The notes under the pieces: generated by a model
The model's database searches: none
The model's input: the letters and a program-made list of their open reading frames with translations, nothing else
Told to the model about the DNA's origin: nothing
Assembly: GCA_017474765.1 (NCBI GenBank)
Contig: JAFVGW010000005.1
Coordinates: forward strand, 1 to 49,838
Length of the DNA stretch: 49,838 nt
Reading direction: 5' to 3'
Origin: Salinivirgaceae bacterium
GTDB taxonomy: Bacteria; Bacteroidota; Bacteroidia; Bacteroidales; SZUA-534
Program-made: the position numbers and the translations under genes
Shown: piece by piece, positions 25,643 to 33,464 of the stretch
How the letters are laid out: each line of letters starts with the position of its first letter
How positions within the stretch are numbered: position 1 is the first letter of the stretch

Positions 25643-26254
25643 ATGAAGATACTAGGCATTGGAATGAACTATCGGAAGCACGCCGCTGAATTGGGGATGG
25701 CCGTGCCAACAGAACCTGTCATTTTTCTGATGCCCGAAACGGCACTCATTACGCGTAATCTGCCGTTTTTCTACCCCGATTTCTCTAACGAGATTCACCA
25801 CGAGGTGGAACTCGTGCTGAAAATAAACCGTTTGGGTAAGAATATCCCCGAAAAATTCGCCAACCGTTACTACGACGAGATTGGCATCGGCATCGACTTT
25901 ACCGCGCGCGACCTTCAGCGCAAGGCTGTTGCCGCAGGCCATCCGTGGACAATCAGCAAGGGCTTTGACGGCGCCGCGCCCATCGGCAATTTTGTGAGCA
26001 AGACAGAGTTGGGCGACCTGAACAACATCGGTTTCTCGCTCGAAAAGAACGGACAATTGGTGCAGCAAGGCAACAGCGCCGATATGATTTTCCCGTTCGA
26101 CGCCTTAATCGCCTATGCGTCAAAGTTTTTCACGCTAAAAATCGGCGATTTGATTTTCACCGGAACGCCCGTCGGCGTTGGCCCAGTTCAGATTGGCGAC
26201 AATCTGGTGGCTAAAATCGGCGACCGCGAACTGCTGAATTTCAATGTGAAGTGA
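25643..26254 (+). CDS. Fumarylacetoacetate hydrolase (FAH) family protein
   Basis: 203-residue cytoplasmic enzyme of the FAH fold. Metal-binding and core motifs are present: GMNYRKHAAELGM at the start, HHEVELVLKI (His-x-Glu-x-Glu metal ligands), YYDEIGIGIDFTARDLQ (Asp ligand), PWTISKGFDGAAPIG, and the C-terminal LKIGDLIFTGTPVGVGPVQIGD. Members act on acylpyruvates, oxaloacetate or catechol-pathway products; substrate cannot be chosen here. ATG 25643 (MKILGIGMNYRKH) is preferred to TTG 25637. It is followed by a strong hairpin terminator. Confidence 0.92.
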   Translation: MKILGIGMNYRKHAAELGMAVPTEPVIFLMPETALITRNLPFFYPDFSNEIHHEVELVLKINRLGKNIPEKFANRYYDEIGIGIDFTARDLQRKAVAAGHPWTISKGFDGAAPIGNFVSKTELGDLNNIGFSLEKNGQLVQQGNSADMIFPFDALIAYASKFFTLKIGDLIFTGTPVGVGPVQIGDNLVAKIGDRELLNFNVK

Positions 26255-26284
26255 GGTGCAAAAATTCATAAGAAAATGCGTTAC

Positions 26285-26336
26285 TCAGCCAAAACTCATA
26301 AAAATGAGATTTGGCTGATAAACGAGTTCGTTTTTT
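26285..26336 (+). terminator. Long hairpin terminator after the FAH gene
   Basis: Fifteen-pair stem with one mismatch (26285-26299 with 26304-26318; TCAGCC / GGCTGA at the base), then a small second hairpin AAACG / CGTTT and six T at 26331-26336. Confidence 0.8.
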
Positions 26337-26404
26337 CATTAGTTTTGAAATACTAATCGATGTCTATTTCGATTATAAATAAACAATTAAGTATTATTTG
26401 AACT

Positions 26405-27802
26405 ATGAAAAGTATTTTTCTTAAAACGATGATTGCTATTGCCATTTCAGGCATGGCCTTATCTACTTTTGCTTTGGATGACCACTTCCCAGGTGCTGTA
26501 TATGCACGAGCTGGTGATATAGGTCTGCATGAGAGCTTACCTAATGAACTTAACGAGTGGGTGAATCCTGAAAATGGAGTATTTAGGATTAACACCTTTT
26601 CTGGAGACGAAAAAGATGGAGATTCTCAGCTTTATATTGTATTTGCCGATGCGGTAGTTGCTGTTGGTACACCAATTGATGTGAAATTTGATTACAGAAA
26701 GGATGAAAACAGTGGTGTTGTAAAATTTAACGCAGAAGGCCACGCTGACCCACAAGTTTATGTAAACAATGATGGTTGGAAAACTTTGGAAGCTGCCGAA
26801 GGGTGGCAAACTTATGAAGGTTCACTCGTGACTACAGGTGAAATCCGTACACTTGCTGTGAATGCTTCAGTTGGCCGCGACAATGGCATTCTCTATCTGC
26901 GTAACATAATGGTTTCTGTAAACCACAAGGATGTTGTAGTAACAAAAAAAACTGATGCCGATAACGAAGTAGGTTATCTCAAGTATTATTCTGATGAATA
27001 TGGTTTTAGTTATTCTGATGCCGAAAAAAAGCATCTTGTTGGGTATCATGGTGATGCAAAAGAGATAACCATTCCTAATTCTGTAACTAGCATTGGCCTA
27101 TATGCATTTGATGGCTATAGTTTGAACTCTGTAACTGTATATAATTCTGTTACATATATTGATTTGGGCGCGTTTAATGGAGTAAAAAACGTTGTTTATT
27201 CAGGTAATGCCGAAGGTGCTCCATGGGGTGCACTAACCGTTAATGGCACAATTGATGGTGATTTTATCTATGCTGATGCAGAAAAAACATTATTAACTGC
27301 TTATTTTGGCGATGGCGGTGATGTTGTTATCCCTGATGGTGTCGTAAGCATAGGCTCCTATGCCTTCGAAGGTTGTAAAGGTTTGAAGTCGGTAACCATA
27401 CCTAAATCTGTAACGATTATACGCAGTTGTGCATTCCAGGGATGTGGTGGCGACATGACAATTTATTGTGAGTCGAGTTCGAAACCTAATGACTGGGAAA
27501 ATTATTGGAATTGTTATGACATATGGCACGGCTTGTTTTGTACCGTTATGTGGGCGAAGGATAGTAATAATTCTGGCACAGCAGTTTCAGAACCCACCGC
27601 AAATAAAATGTCTGTTTATGCCCACAACAATATCATCATTGTTGAGAACGCCACCAAAGAAATCCGCGTTTATGATGCAATGGGCAGAATAATTGGTAGG
27701 GACGCGATTAATCGCGTCCGTACAGAAATCCGCGTCAATACCACAGGCATTTATGTGGTTAAGGTTGGCAATGTGGCTAAACGGGTGATGATTAGTGATT
27801 GA
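26405..27802 (+). CDS. BspA-like leucine-rich-repeat secreted protein with T9SS-like tail
   Basis: 465 residues. Signal peptide MKSIFLKTMIAIAISGMALS (cut after TFA). Residues about 25-180 are a beta-sandwich-like region (PGAVYARAGDIGLHE ... GRDNGILYLRNIMV). Residues about 205-400 are LRR_5/BspA repeats: EITIPNSVTSIGLYAFDGY, DVVIPDGVVSIGSYAFEGC, SVTIPKSVTIIRSCAFQGC. The last about 65 residues (MSVYAHNNIIIVENATKEIRVYDAMGRII ... GIYVVKVGNVAKRVMI) form a short T9SS-type C-terminal domain, closely like the tail of the repeat protein at 32.0 kb. Secretion to the cell surface is likely; BspA proteins bind host or matrix proteins. A perfect palindrome is built into the tail coding sequence (see 27696-27723). 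Composition is AT-rich. Confidence 0.85.
   Translation: MKSIFLKTMIAIAISGMALSTFALDDHFPGAVYARAGDIGLHESLPNELNEWVNPENGVFRINTFSGDEKDGDSQLYIVFADAVVAVGTPIDVKFDYRKDENSGVVKFNAEGHADPQVYVNNDGWKTLEAAEGWQTYEGSLVTTGEIRTLAVNASVGRDNGILYLRNIMVSVNHKDVVVTKKTDADNEVGYLKYYSDEYGFSYSDAEKKHLVGYHGDAKEITIPNSVTSIGLYAFDGYSLNSVTVYNSVTYIDLGAFNGVKNVVYSGNAEGAPWGALTVNGTIDGDFIYADAEKTLLTAYFGDGGDVVIPDGVVSIGSYAFEGCKGLKSVTIPKSVTIIRSCAFQGCGGDMTIYCESSSKPNDWENYWNCYDIWHGLFCTVMWAKDSNNSGTAVSEPTANKMSVYAHNNIIIVENATKEIRVYDAMGRIIGRDAINRVRTEIRVNTTGIYVVKVGNVAKRVMISD
27696..27723. repeat. Perfect palindrome inside the coding sequence (REP-like)
   Basis: GGACGCGATTAATCGCGTCC, a perfect 20-base palindrome at 27700-27719, flanked by GTA / TAC. 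Read in frame it encodes GRDAINRVR in the T9SS-like tail, where the related tail at 32.0 kb has unrelated residues. A degenerate relative (GGACGTGATTAATGTGTCC) is intergenic at 37798-37816. Confidence 0.8.
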
Positions 27803-27895
27803 TACTGGTAGAGACATCACATTGATTATCTCTATATAATTCGGTTTTGAATCGGACAAAATCGGTTAGAAATTCCTCTGCGTCAGTGTCCGCAT
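27803..27895. other. Convergent gap with degenerate hairpin
   Basis: Contains TAGAGA (27809-27814) and TCTCTA (27829-27834) around ACATCACATTGATTA, a weak hairpin between the BspA-like gene and the convergent relA. No T-run follows on either strand, so terminator function is uncertain. Confidence 0.4.
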
Positions 27896-30067
27896 CTATC
27901 TTTCCGCCCTTTCCGCCCGAATCACGTCTTTAATCTTGCCGATGCTCAGCAGTAGCGCGTCGAGTTGGGCGGTGCTGCCCACAAAGACTGATATGTAGGC
28001 CTTGAAGATGCCGTCCTTCGAGTTCACTTTGAGCGAGCGCAGGCTCGATGTCTCGCTTTTGGCAATCACTTCGGTGATGTGGTTCACAACGCCCAGTTTG
28101 TCGATGCCCGTGACAATGATGTCGGCGTTGAAAACCGACTGCCGCTCGGTGTCGTTCCAGCGCGCCTTGATGATGCGGTATGGGTATCGCGCAAGCAGGT
28201 CTTTGGCATTGGGGCAGCCCTGGCGGTGAATCTGTATGCCGCGGTCCACAGTCACAAAACCGAAAATGCGGTCGCCTTGAATGGGGTGGCAGCACTGCGC
28301 CAGTTTGTAATCCACGTTCACAAGGTCGCGGCCGATGATGAGCGCGTCGTCCGAGTCGTCGAACGTGGCGGTGTACTCGCCGTTGCTGTCGGGCGTTTCG
28401 GTCGGGTGGCTGTCGGGTTCGGCCTTCAGCGTCAGCAGGAAATCGCGCACAGCGTGCAGGTCAACTTTATCGTCAGCAATATCCTGATAAAAGTCGAGAG
28501 CGTGCTTGTACTTGAACCGCGTAATCATTTGAAGGATAACCTGGTCGTTCAGGTCGATTTTGATTTGCGCCACCTTGCGTTCGAGCATTTCGCGTCCCAT
28601 TTCGGCGTGTTTGAACGTCTCTTCGTTGATGGCGCGGCGTATGCGGGCTTTGATGCGCGGGCTGACGGCGATGTTCAGCCACTCAAGGTTCGGCTTCTGC
28701 GATTTCGATGTCAGCACTTCAACAGTGTCGCCATTGCTAATCTGATAGCGTATCGGCACAATTTTCCCGTTGATGCGCGCGCCCGTGCAGGTGTTGCCCA
28801 GGTTGCTGTGGATAGAGTAGGCGAAGTCGAGAATTGTGGCGCCCTGCCGCAGTTTGATGATGTCGCCCTGCGGTGTGAAGGCGAAGATGTTGGCGGCTTT
28901 TGGCTGCAGGCTCTTGTCGCCGATTTCGCTGTCAAACGAGCCGCTGTCCTTGCGCTCGAGCACGTCGCGGATGCTTCCGAGCCACTGGTCGTGCGACTCG
29001 TCCTTGCCCGATTCCTTGTATTTCCAGTGCGCCGCGTTGCCTTTTTCGGCCACTTCGTCCATTCGGCGCGTGCGAATCTGCACTTCAACCCAGTGTCCGT
29101 CGGGGCCCATAACCGTTGTGTGCAGCGACTCGTAGCCGCTCGCGCGCGGTGTCGAAATCCAGTCGCGCAGACGGGTGGGGTTGGGCTGGTAAATGTTTGT
29201 TATTATGCTATATACGTTCCAGCAGGCTTCCTTTTCCTTCTCAGGCGGCACGCCGTCGAGAATGATGCGGATGGCAAACAGGTCGTAAATCTCTGATATA
29301 TCGACATTTTGCTTTTTGATTTTGCCGTAAATCGAGTTCACCGATTTGGGGCGTCCTTTTATTTCGTAAGTGTATCCGTGGCCGCTCAACGATTCGTTAA
29401 GTGCTTCAGTAACAGTTTGTTTAAATCGACTGATGTACTCTTCGCGGCGGATTTTGGTCTCGTTCAGCGTGCGCGCGATGTTGTAGTACGTCTCTGGCTC
29501 GATGATTTTCAGCGAGATGTCTTCCAATTCGGTTTTGATGTGGTAGAGCCCCAGGCGGTGGGCGATGGGTGCGTACAGAATGCGTGCCGTCTGCGCGATT
29601 TTCATTTGGCGTTCAGGCCCGTAGAGTTTTATCTGGCGGATTTTGTCGAGCGTGTCGGCCAGTTTGAGCAGAATCACGCGCACGTCTTTGGTGATGGTGA
29701 GCACGAGCGAGATGTAGTTCTCGCTGTTGAGTTGCAGTTTCTCTTTTTGCAGACGGCTGATTTTCAGCATTTCGCTGATGATGAACAGCACCTGCGGCCC
29801 GAACTCGCTCTCAATCTGGCGGCTTACCTTCTCGTCGTTGATTGCCGTCTCGTGCAGCAGTGCGGCGATTATCGATATGTTGCTCTGGCTGATTTCTTCG
29901 GCAACAATCAGCGCCACCCGCAGAGCGTGGGTGTAGGCTTGCTCGCCCGTCTCGCGCACCGTGCCCGACAGCCATTCGCGGGCAAACTCGCACGCCAGGC
30001 GCACCTTTTGCGCGTCGCCGCCCCGTTGGTCAATTAAGCCAAATAATTGTTGCTCAAGTTCTTCCAT
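27896..30067 (-). CDS. relA: Long RelA/SpoT homologue; synthetase intact, hydrolase site degenerate
   Basis: 723 residues with full RSH layout: HD-hydrolase-like domain (about 40-190), synthetase (about 225-345; GRPKSVNSIYGKIKK ... RASGYESLHTTVMGPDG ... VEVQIRTRRMDEVAEKGNAAHW), TGS (about 395-455; IFAFTPQGDIIKLRQGATILDFAYSIH), a Cys/His helical region (YKLAQCCHPIQGDRIFGFV) and a C-terminal ACT domain. The synthetase carries RLRD where bifunctional Rel proteins have RxKD. The hydrolase metal/catalytic residues are changed: His-Asp is HE (H72-E73), the following Glu-Asp pair is I76-N77, and the Asn after KLAD is K142, although H47 and D138 remain. It should make (p)ppGpp but is unlikely to degrade it, so another hydrolase is expected elsewhere. 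It is convergent with the BspA-like gene. Confidence 0.92.
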   Translation of the reverse strand: MEELEQQLFGLIDQRGGDAQKVRLACEFAREWLSGTVRETGEQAYTHALRVALIVAEEISQSNISIIAALLHETAINDEKVSRQIESEFGPQVLFIISEMLKISRLQKEKLQLNSENYISLVLTITKDVRVILLKLADTLDKIRQIKLYGPERQMKIAQTARILYAPIAHRLGLYHIKTELEDISLKIIEPETYYNIARTLNETKIRREEYISRFKQTVTEALNESLSGHGYTYEIKGRPKSVNSIYGKIKKQNVDISEIYDLFAIRIILDGVPPEKEKEACWNVYSIITNIYQPNPTRLRDWISTPRASGYESLHTTVMGPDGHWVEVQIRTRRMDEVAEKGNAAHWKYKESGKDESHDQWLGSIRDVLERKDSGSFDSEIGDKSLQPKAANIFAFTPQGDIIKLRQGATILDFAYSIHSNLGNTCTGARINGKIVPIRYQISNGDTVEVLTSKSQKPNLEWLNIAVSPRIKARIRRAINEETFKHAEMGREMLERKVAQIKIDLNDQVILQMITRFKYKHALDFYQDIADDKVDLHAVRDFLLTLKAEPDSHPTETPDSNGEYTATFDDSDDALIIGRDLVNVDYKLAQCCHPIQGDRIFGFVTVDRGIQIHRQGCPNAKDLLARYPYRIIKARWNDTERQSVFNADIIVTGIDKLGVVNHITEVIAKSETSSLRSLKVNSKDGIFKAYISVFVGSTAQLDALLLSIGKIKDVIRAERAER

Positions 30068-30240
30068 AAATCAATACAAACTGAAAACGCAAACACAACC
30101 CCAAAATAGTTGCTTTTGACGCCCTTGTGGGCGGAAATTTTTCAAAATTCAGAAACAAAATTTTAAAAATCAATTTTTTATAAATTTTGAATCAAATTTT
30201 GTACAATTTCTCGCGAAGCGATTTCCCTTTTTCCGAATAC

Positions 30241-30305
30241 AAAAAAAGCACCGAAGCCGCAACCTTGATGCTTTTGTGAGAGTTTTTACGTTTATCGCTT
30301 ATTTT
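30241..30305. repeat. Copy 1 of a dispersed AAAAAAAGCACCG terminator-like repeat
   Basis: A-run, GCACCGAAGCCGCAACCTTG, ATGCTTTTGTGAGAGTTTTTACG, TTATCGCTTATTT. Shares about 60 bases with the copy at 31843-31905, but its stem is degenerate. It lies upstream of two divergent genes, where a terminator is not expected. Confidence 0.6.
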
Positions 30306-30320
30306 CACTCGAAAAAAAAC

Positions 30321-30328
30321 TACATTTG
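30321..30328 (+). promoter_or_regulatory. -7 promoter box (TACATTTG)
   Basis: Exact TAnnTTTG match 41 bases before the lipoprotein ATG at 30369; -33 box not clear. Confidence 0.5.
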
Positions 30329-30368
30329 CTATGATTAAATCAAACAACACTTAAAACAATTTTGAATT

Positions 30369-31139
30369 ATGACTAAAAAACTCTTTCTAACAGTGGCTTT
30401 GTTTGCCGCAGCGGCAACAATGTTTGTGGCTTGCGGTGACAAAGATGATGACAACGAGCCCGAAGTGGTTGATTTGGGTCTTCCAAGCGGAACCCTATGG
30501 GGCAAAATGAATATAGGTGCCAAAAAAGTTTGGGATAGAGGTGATTGTTATGCGTGGGGTGAAACCTTGCCCAAAACCGATTATAGTATGGAAACATATA
30601 AATATTGCAATGGCACTGACAGTTCGCTTACAAAATATTGTAACGATTCAAATTGTGGCAAAGATGGCTTCACAGATGCACTTACAACACTTGAACTCGC
30701 TGACGATGCCGCCAATGCCGTGTTAGGCGCAGGCTACTCAATGCCAACAAATGCGGATTGGAACGAACTCATCACCAATGTTGTTTGGAAGTGGACATCA
30801 AACTACAAGGAACATAATGTAAGCGGTTTTATTGCCTACAAGGCAAAAAGCAGTGACCACAAGGGGCTGAAGATTATTGATGATGGTCCGTTAACGTCAT
30901 TGTATTCTCTATCTGATGTTCATATTTTCTTCCCTTCAACTATAGAAGAAAGCGTATGGAAGGATGATATTAAAGCCGAAGGCCGTTATTGGTCGAGTTC
31001 AATCCAAGGACACAATCCGCTTATGGCAACGTTTTGCTACTTCGAGTACAATAGTTACGCTTTTTCATCTTACGGGCCAGGTTGTGGCGGTTTTTCTCGT
31101 TATGCGGGTTGCTCAGTCCGCCCTGTTAAGCGGCCGTAG
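30369..31139 (+). CDS. Lipoprotein with Fibrobacter-type paralogous domain
   Basis: 256 residues. Lipoprotein signal MTKKLFLTVALFAAAATMFVAC with Cys about residue 22, then an acidic linker (GDKDDDNEPE). The rest follows the pattern of the Fibrobacter succinogenes major paralogous domain / DUF1566-like lipoproteins common in gut Bacteroidota: VDLGLPSGTLWGKMNIGA, GDCYAWGETLPKTDYS, YSMPTNADWNELI, FFPSTIEESVW, GRYWSSSIQGHNP, and a Cys-containing GCSVRPVKRP end. The exact role is unknown; these are surface or outer-membrane lipoproteins. It has its own -7 box and its own terminator, so it is monocistronic. Confidence 0.8.
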   Translation: MTKKLFLTVALFAAAATMFVACGDKDDDNEPEVVDLGLPSGTLWGKMNIGAKKVWDRGDCYAWGETLPKTDYSMETYKYCNGTDSSLTKYCNDSNCGKDGFTDALTTLELADDAANAVLGAGYSMPTNADWNELITNVVWKWTSNYKEHNVSGFIAYKAKSSDHKGLKIIDDGPLTSLYSLSDVHIFFPSTIEESVWKDDIKAEGRYWSSSIQGHNPLMATFCYFEYNSYAFSSYGPGCGGFSRYAGCSVRPVKRP

Positions 31140-31166
31140 AGCCACAACAAACTGCAACAATGTCAC

Positions 31167-31197
31167 AGCCATAGGTCACAAGCCTGTGGCTTTTTTT
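31167..31197 (+). terminator. Terminator of the lipoprotein gene
   Basis: Nine-pair stem with one G-T pair: AGCCATAGG (31167-31175) with CCTGTGGCT (31183-31191), then seven T. Confidence 0.88.
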
Positions 31198-31244
31198 GTG
31201 AGAAACAGAATTTTTAAATGGACGATAGTCTTATTGAAATTTCA

Positions 31245-31252
31245 TATCTTTA
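31245..31252 (+). promoter_or_regulatory. Near-consensus -7 box (TATCTTTA) of the toxin-antitoxin operon
   Basis: One mismatch to TAnnTTTG at the last base, 20 bases before the antitoxin ATG. Confidence 0.35.
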
Positions 31253-31272
31253 CAACATAAAACAATACGAAT

Positions 31273-31503
31273 ATGACCACAGCCGCACTATCGGGTCTGC
31301 TTGACTATCTTTACGGAACGCTCACACCAAGCAATATGCGTTGGGTTGGCGAGCGTTTGATTGCACACGCCAAAGAAGAAGAGTTAAATCGGCTACGTCC
31401 TTTAACTATGGAAGAAATTGACAGTATGCTCGATGAAGCAGAAGCGGATTTCGATGCGGGCAATTACCTGACAAACGACGAAGTGTTTCATCATAGCAAA
31501 TGA
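31273..31503 (+). CDS. Antitoxin of a RelE/ParE-type toxin-antitoxin pair
   Basis: 76-residue acidic protein with two helices at the N-terminus (ALSGLLDYLYGTLTPSNMRWVGERLIAHAKEEELNRL) and a C-terminal PLTMEEIDSMLDEAEADFDAGNYLTNDEV segment. The latter is typical of the toxin-wrapping tails of addiction-module antitoxins. Its stop overlaps the toxin ATG by 4 bases (ATGA), the usual coupled layout. No known DNA-binding fold was recognised with certainty. Confidence 0.8.
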   Translation: MTTAALSGLLDYLYGTLTPSNMRWVGERLIAHAKEEELNRLRPLTMEEIDSMLDEAEADFDAGNYLTNDEVFHHSK

Positions 31504-31811
31504 CAATTCTTTGGCACAAGCGGGCGGCAGATGAACTGCATCAGGTTGAAGAGTATGTTTTATGCGCTTTCGGCGAGAAAGTGCGTTTTGAATTTATGAA
31601 TGAAATTGAAAATGCGGTTCTCGCTCTGGCAGATAACCCCACCATTGGAAGAGTTGACCCGCTCTTTGCACATCGCAAACAAGAATACCGAAGCATTATT
31701 GTGCGTAAATTGAACAAAATCGTTTATTACGTTAAAGACGATGCCATTCATATTGCCGCGTTTTGGGACACGCGCAGAGAGCCTAAAAATCAGGCGATGC
31801 AGACAAAGTAA
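31500..31811 (+). CDS. RelE/ParE superfamily toxin
   Basis: 103 residues with the RelE/ParE pattern: WHKRAADELHQVEEYVLCAFGEK at the N-terminus (two helices), NAVLALADNPTIGRVDPLFAHRKQEYRSIIVRKLNKIVYYVKDDAIHIAAFWDTRREP in the beta-sheet half. The conserved Arg before IIV and the closing WDTRREP match ParE-like members. Whether it cuts ribosome-bound mRNA (RelE) or poisons gyrase (ParE) cannot be told. It is coupled to the antitoxin by a 4-base overlap. Confidence 0.85.
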   Translation: MTILWHKRAADELHQVEEYVLCAFGEKVRFEFMNEIENAVLALADNPTIGRVDPLFAHRKQEYRSIIVRKLNKIVYYVKDDAIHIAAFWDTRREPKNQAMQTK

Positions 31812-31842
31812 GAATGAGTTTGCGCCTTCGTGAACCAGCATA

Positions 31843-31905
31843 AAAAAAGCACCGCAGCCATAGCCGCAGTGCTTTTGTGAGAGTTACGTTTATCGCTTAT
31901 TTGGC
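31843..31905. repeat. Copy 2 of the dispersed repeat, bidirectional terminator
   Basis: AAAAGCAC (31846-31852 region) pairs with GTGCTTTT (31869-31876), with A-run left and T-run right, between convergent genes (toxin and secreted repeat protein). The tail TTTATCGCTTATTT is shared with the copy at 30241-30305. Confidence 0.7.
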
Positions 31906-32007
31906 GCGGAATGTTCAATGTCGAAAATTCTGCCGCAAAAACTAAACAAGTAAGGCTACCAAATATGATAGCCTTACATTGCGAATTATTAATTACTTAA
32001 TTCAAAT

Positions 32008-32997
32008 TCAATTCACTATTACCCTTTTCACCACATTACCTACCTTTACAATATAAACACCTGCGCTATTTATATTGATTTTTGCATTTTCTCCAGTCGC
32101 TTTTGCCATAAGGTTGCCCATTGTGTCAAAAACTCGAATCTTATCTGTTGCATTTTCTATAACAATGGAATTTTTATAAGCGTAAACATTTAATAATGTT
32201 GCTAACTCATCTTCAACTGCGGTACCTAAATTGGCAGGATTGTCTTCGATGACAATACTTTTATATTCATAAGTTTCTTCCTGTGATTCTTTCCAGCCAT
32301 TGTTCCAATTATAAATAATAAGTTGCGTCTGATTACCATTGCCATCATAACTATAATTGATTTTTGAGAAGTTTTCCCAATCGTTGCTTCTCCATATATA
32401 TCCAACACATTGAGTCATATAACCATTTTCTCCATATTCATATATGGATTTTGTATATGCAGTCCATCCCTTGTCCCAAGAATAATTAATATCTTGCGTC
32501 ATATTTCCATTGCTATCATAACTATAGGAATCCTTTTGGTCCTCTTTCCAACCATTGTTCCATCCAAACATTATTCTTTGTGTCGCATTACCATCGCTGT
32601 TGTATTCATAGTTTAATTTCATGAATTTTTCCCAATCGTTGTTTCTCCATGTATATCCAACACATTGAGTCATATAACCATTTTCCCCATATTCATAAGT
32701 GGATTTTGTGAATTCTTTCCATCCATCGTTCCAAGAATAACAAATATCTTGCGTCTGATTTCCATTGTTATCATACATATAGGAATATTTTTGGGACTCT
32801 TTCCAACCATTGTTCCAAATATAAAAAATACGTTGCGTCTGATTACCATTGTTATCATATTCATAAGTGGATTTTGTGGAATTTTCCCAATCATTGTTTT
32901 TCCACACATAACTTGCGCTTGTATTAATAACCCAAATCGTTTTTGCAGAACTAAACAATGAAGAACAAATAAATAATAATGTTATAAACTTTCTCAT
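32008..32997 (-). CDS. Secreted repeat protein with nested 28/85-residue repeats and T9SS-like tail
   Basis: 329 residues from ATG 32997 (an upstream start at 33027 adds ten residues before the signal). Signal peptide MRKFITLLFICSSLFSSA. Residues about 45-247 are seven repeats of 28-29 residues with the pattern YxYDxNGNxTQxIxYxWNNGW. Every third repeat is most alike, giving an 85-residue super-period. The aromatic, Asn/Gly-rich, YD-like pattern suggests an extended beta-strand surface. The tail (LLNVYAYKNSIVIENATDKIRVFDTMGNLM ... GVYIVKVGNVVKRVIVN) resembles a short T9SS sorting domain and strongly resembles the tail of the BspA-like protein at 26.4-27.8 kb. Function unknown; adhesion or carbohydrate contact is a guess. 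Confidence 0.8.
   Translation of the reverse strand: MRKFITLLFICSSLFSSAKTIWVINTSASYVWKNNDWENSTKSTYEYDNNGNQTQRIFYIWNNGWKESQKYSYMYDNNGNQTQDICYSWNDGWKEFTKSTYEYGENGYMTQCVGYTWRNNDWEKFMKLNYEYNSDGNATQRIMFGWNNGWKEDQKDSYSYDSNGNMTQDINYSWDKGWTAYTKSIYEYGENGYMTQCVGYIWRSNDWENFSKINYSYDGNGNQTQLIIYNWNNGWKESQEETYEYKSIVIEDNPANLGTAVEDELATLLNVYAYKNSIVIENATDKIRVFDTMGNLMAKATGENAKININSAGVYIVKVGNVVKRVIVN
32257..32865 (-). repeat. In-frame tandem repeats (about 86 bp unit, 255 bp super-unit)
   Basis: Tyr-x-Tyr starts fall at residues 45, 73, 101, 130, 158, 186, 215 and 243, so spacings are 28, 28, 29, 28, 28, 29, 28. The exact 85-residue (255-base) period shows that triplets duplicated after the unit repeat formed. 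Confidence 0.85.
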
Positions 32998-33104
32998 AAT
33001 AATAAATTTTATAATGTTAATAATCAATAAAACTCACAAGTATGCGTTTTGTCTGGATTTGGTTTGCGCCATACAAAAATGTGAGCGCGAACTCTAATCG
33101 TTTC

Positions 33105-33250
33105 TTTGGTTTCTGAAGGTTAAAAACTGGACTACCTAATACTTCCAAATACGCAGAAAAAAGCCCGCGCTTAACGCGAGCATTTTGTTTTTTCTTTGGA
33201 AGTATTTTTTTTTGTCTCTAAAAAAGTGTCCAGTTTTTCCAGAAACCAAA
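33105..33250. repeat. 146-bp nested inverted repeat (MITE-like)
   Basis: Four nested paired blocks: TTTGGTTTCTG (33105-33115) with CAGAAACCAAA (33240-33250); AAAAACTGGAC (33122-33132) with GTCCAGTTTTT (33228-33238); TACTTCCAAA (33140-33149) with TTTGGAAGTA (33195-33204); and a GC-rich core hairpin (33156-33194, CCGCG / CGCGA) flanked by A6 and T6. It lies between two divergent genes in a 467-base gap without an ORF. Confidence 0.85.
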
Positions 33251-33464
33251 TAATAAAGCAAAACGCTATAAATCAATATGTCTTTAAAATGCGCATCACA
33301 ATATGCGCTTGTTCATCATAAGCAATTCGTTTTTGCCGTTAAACATTTTTCAAAGATAAAAATGTTTATAGTGAAATGAAAAAGTTTTTTGGAGAGGAAG
33401 AAAATTCGACAGAATGGAGCCATATATATATTATATTTATCAATTAATTTAATACAGATTGATT

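Larger units (their letters stand above)
30068..30368. other. Divergent intergenic region between relA and a lipoprotein gene
   Basis: 300 bases, very AT-rich at 30130-30210. Holds a terminator-like repeat copy at 30241-30305 and the -7 box TACATTTG at 30321-30328 for the plus-strand lipoprotein. No small ORF with good support is seen, and no clear relA promoter box was assigned. Confidence 0.5.

Noticed and set aside
28079..29296. 405-codon open frame on the plus strand inside relA
   Set aside because: It is antisense to a complete, motif-rich RelA/SpoT protein. Its translation is Val/Ala/Phe-rich without domains, typical of the reverse frame of a GC-rich gene.
33105..33250. Inverted repeat called as a simple terminator
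   Set aside because: It lies between the 5' ends of two divergent genes and has four nested arms, so it does not fit a transcript end.
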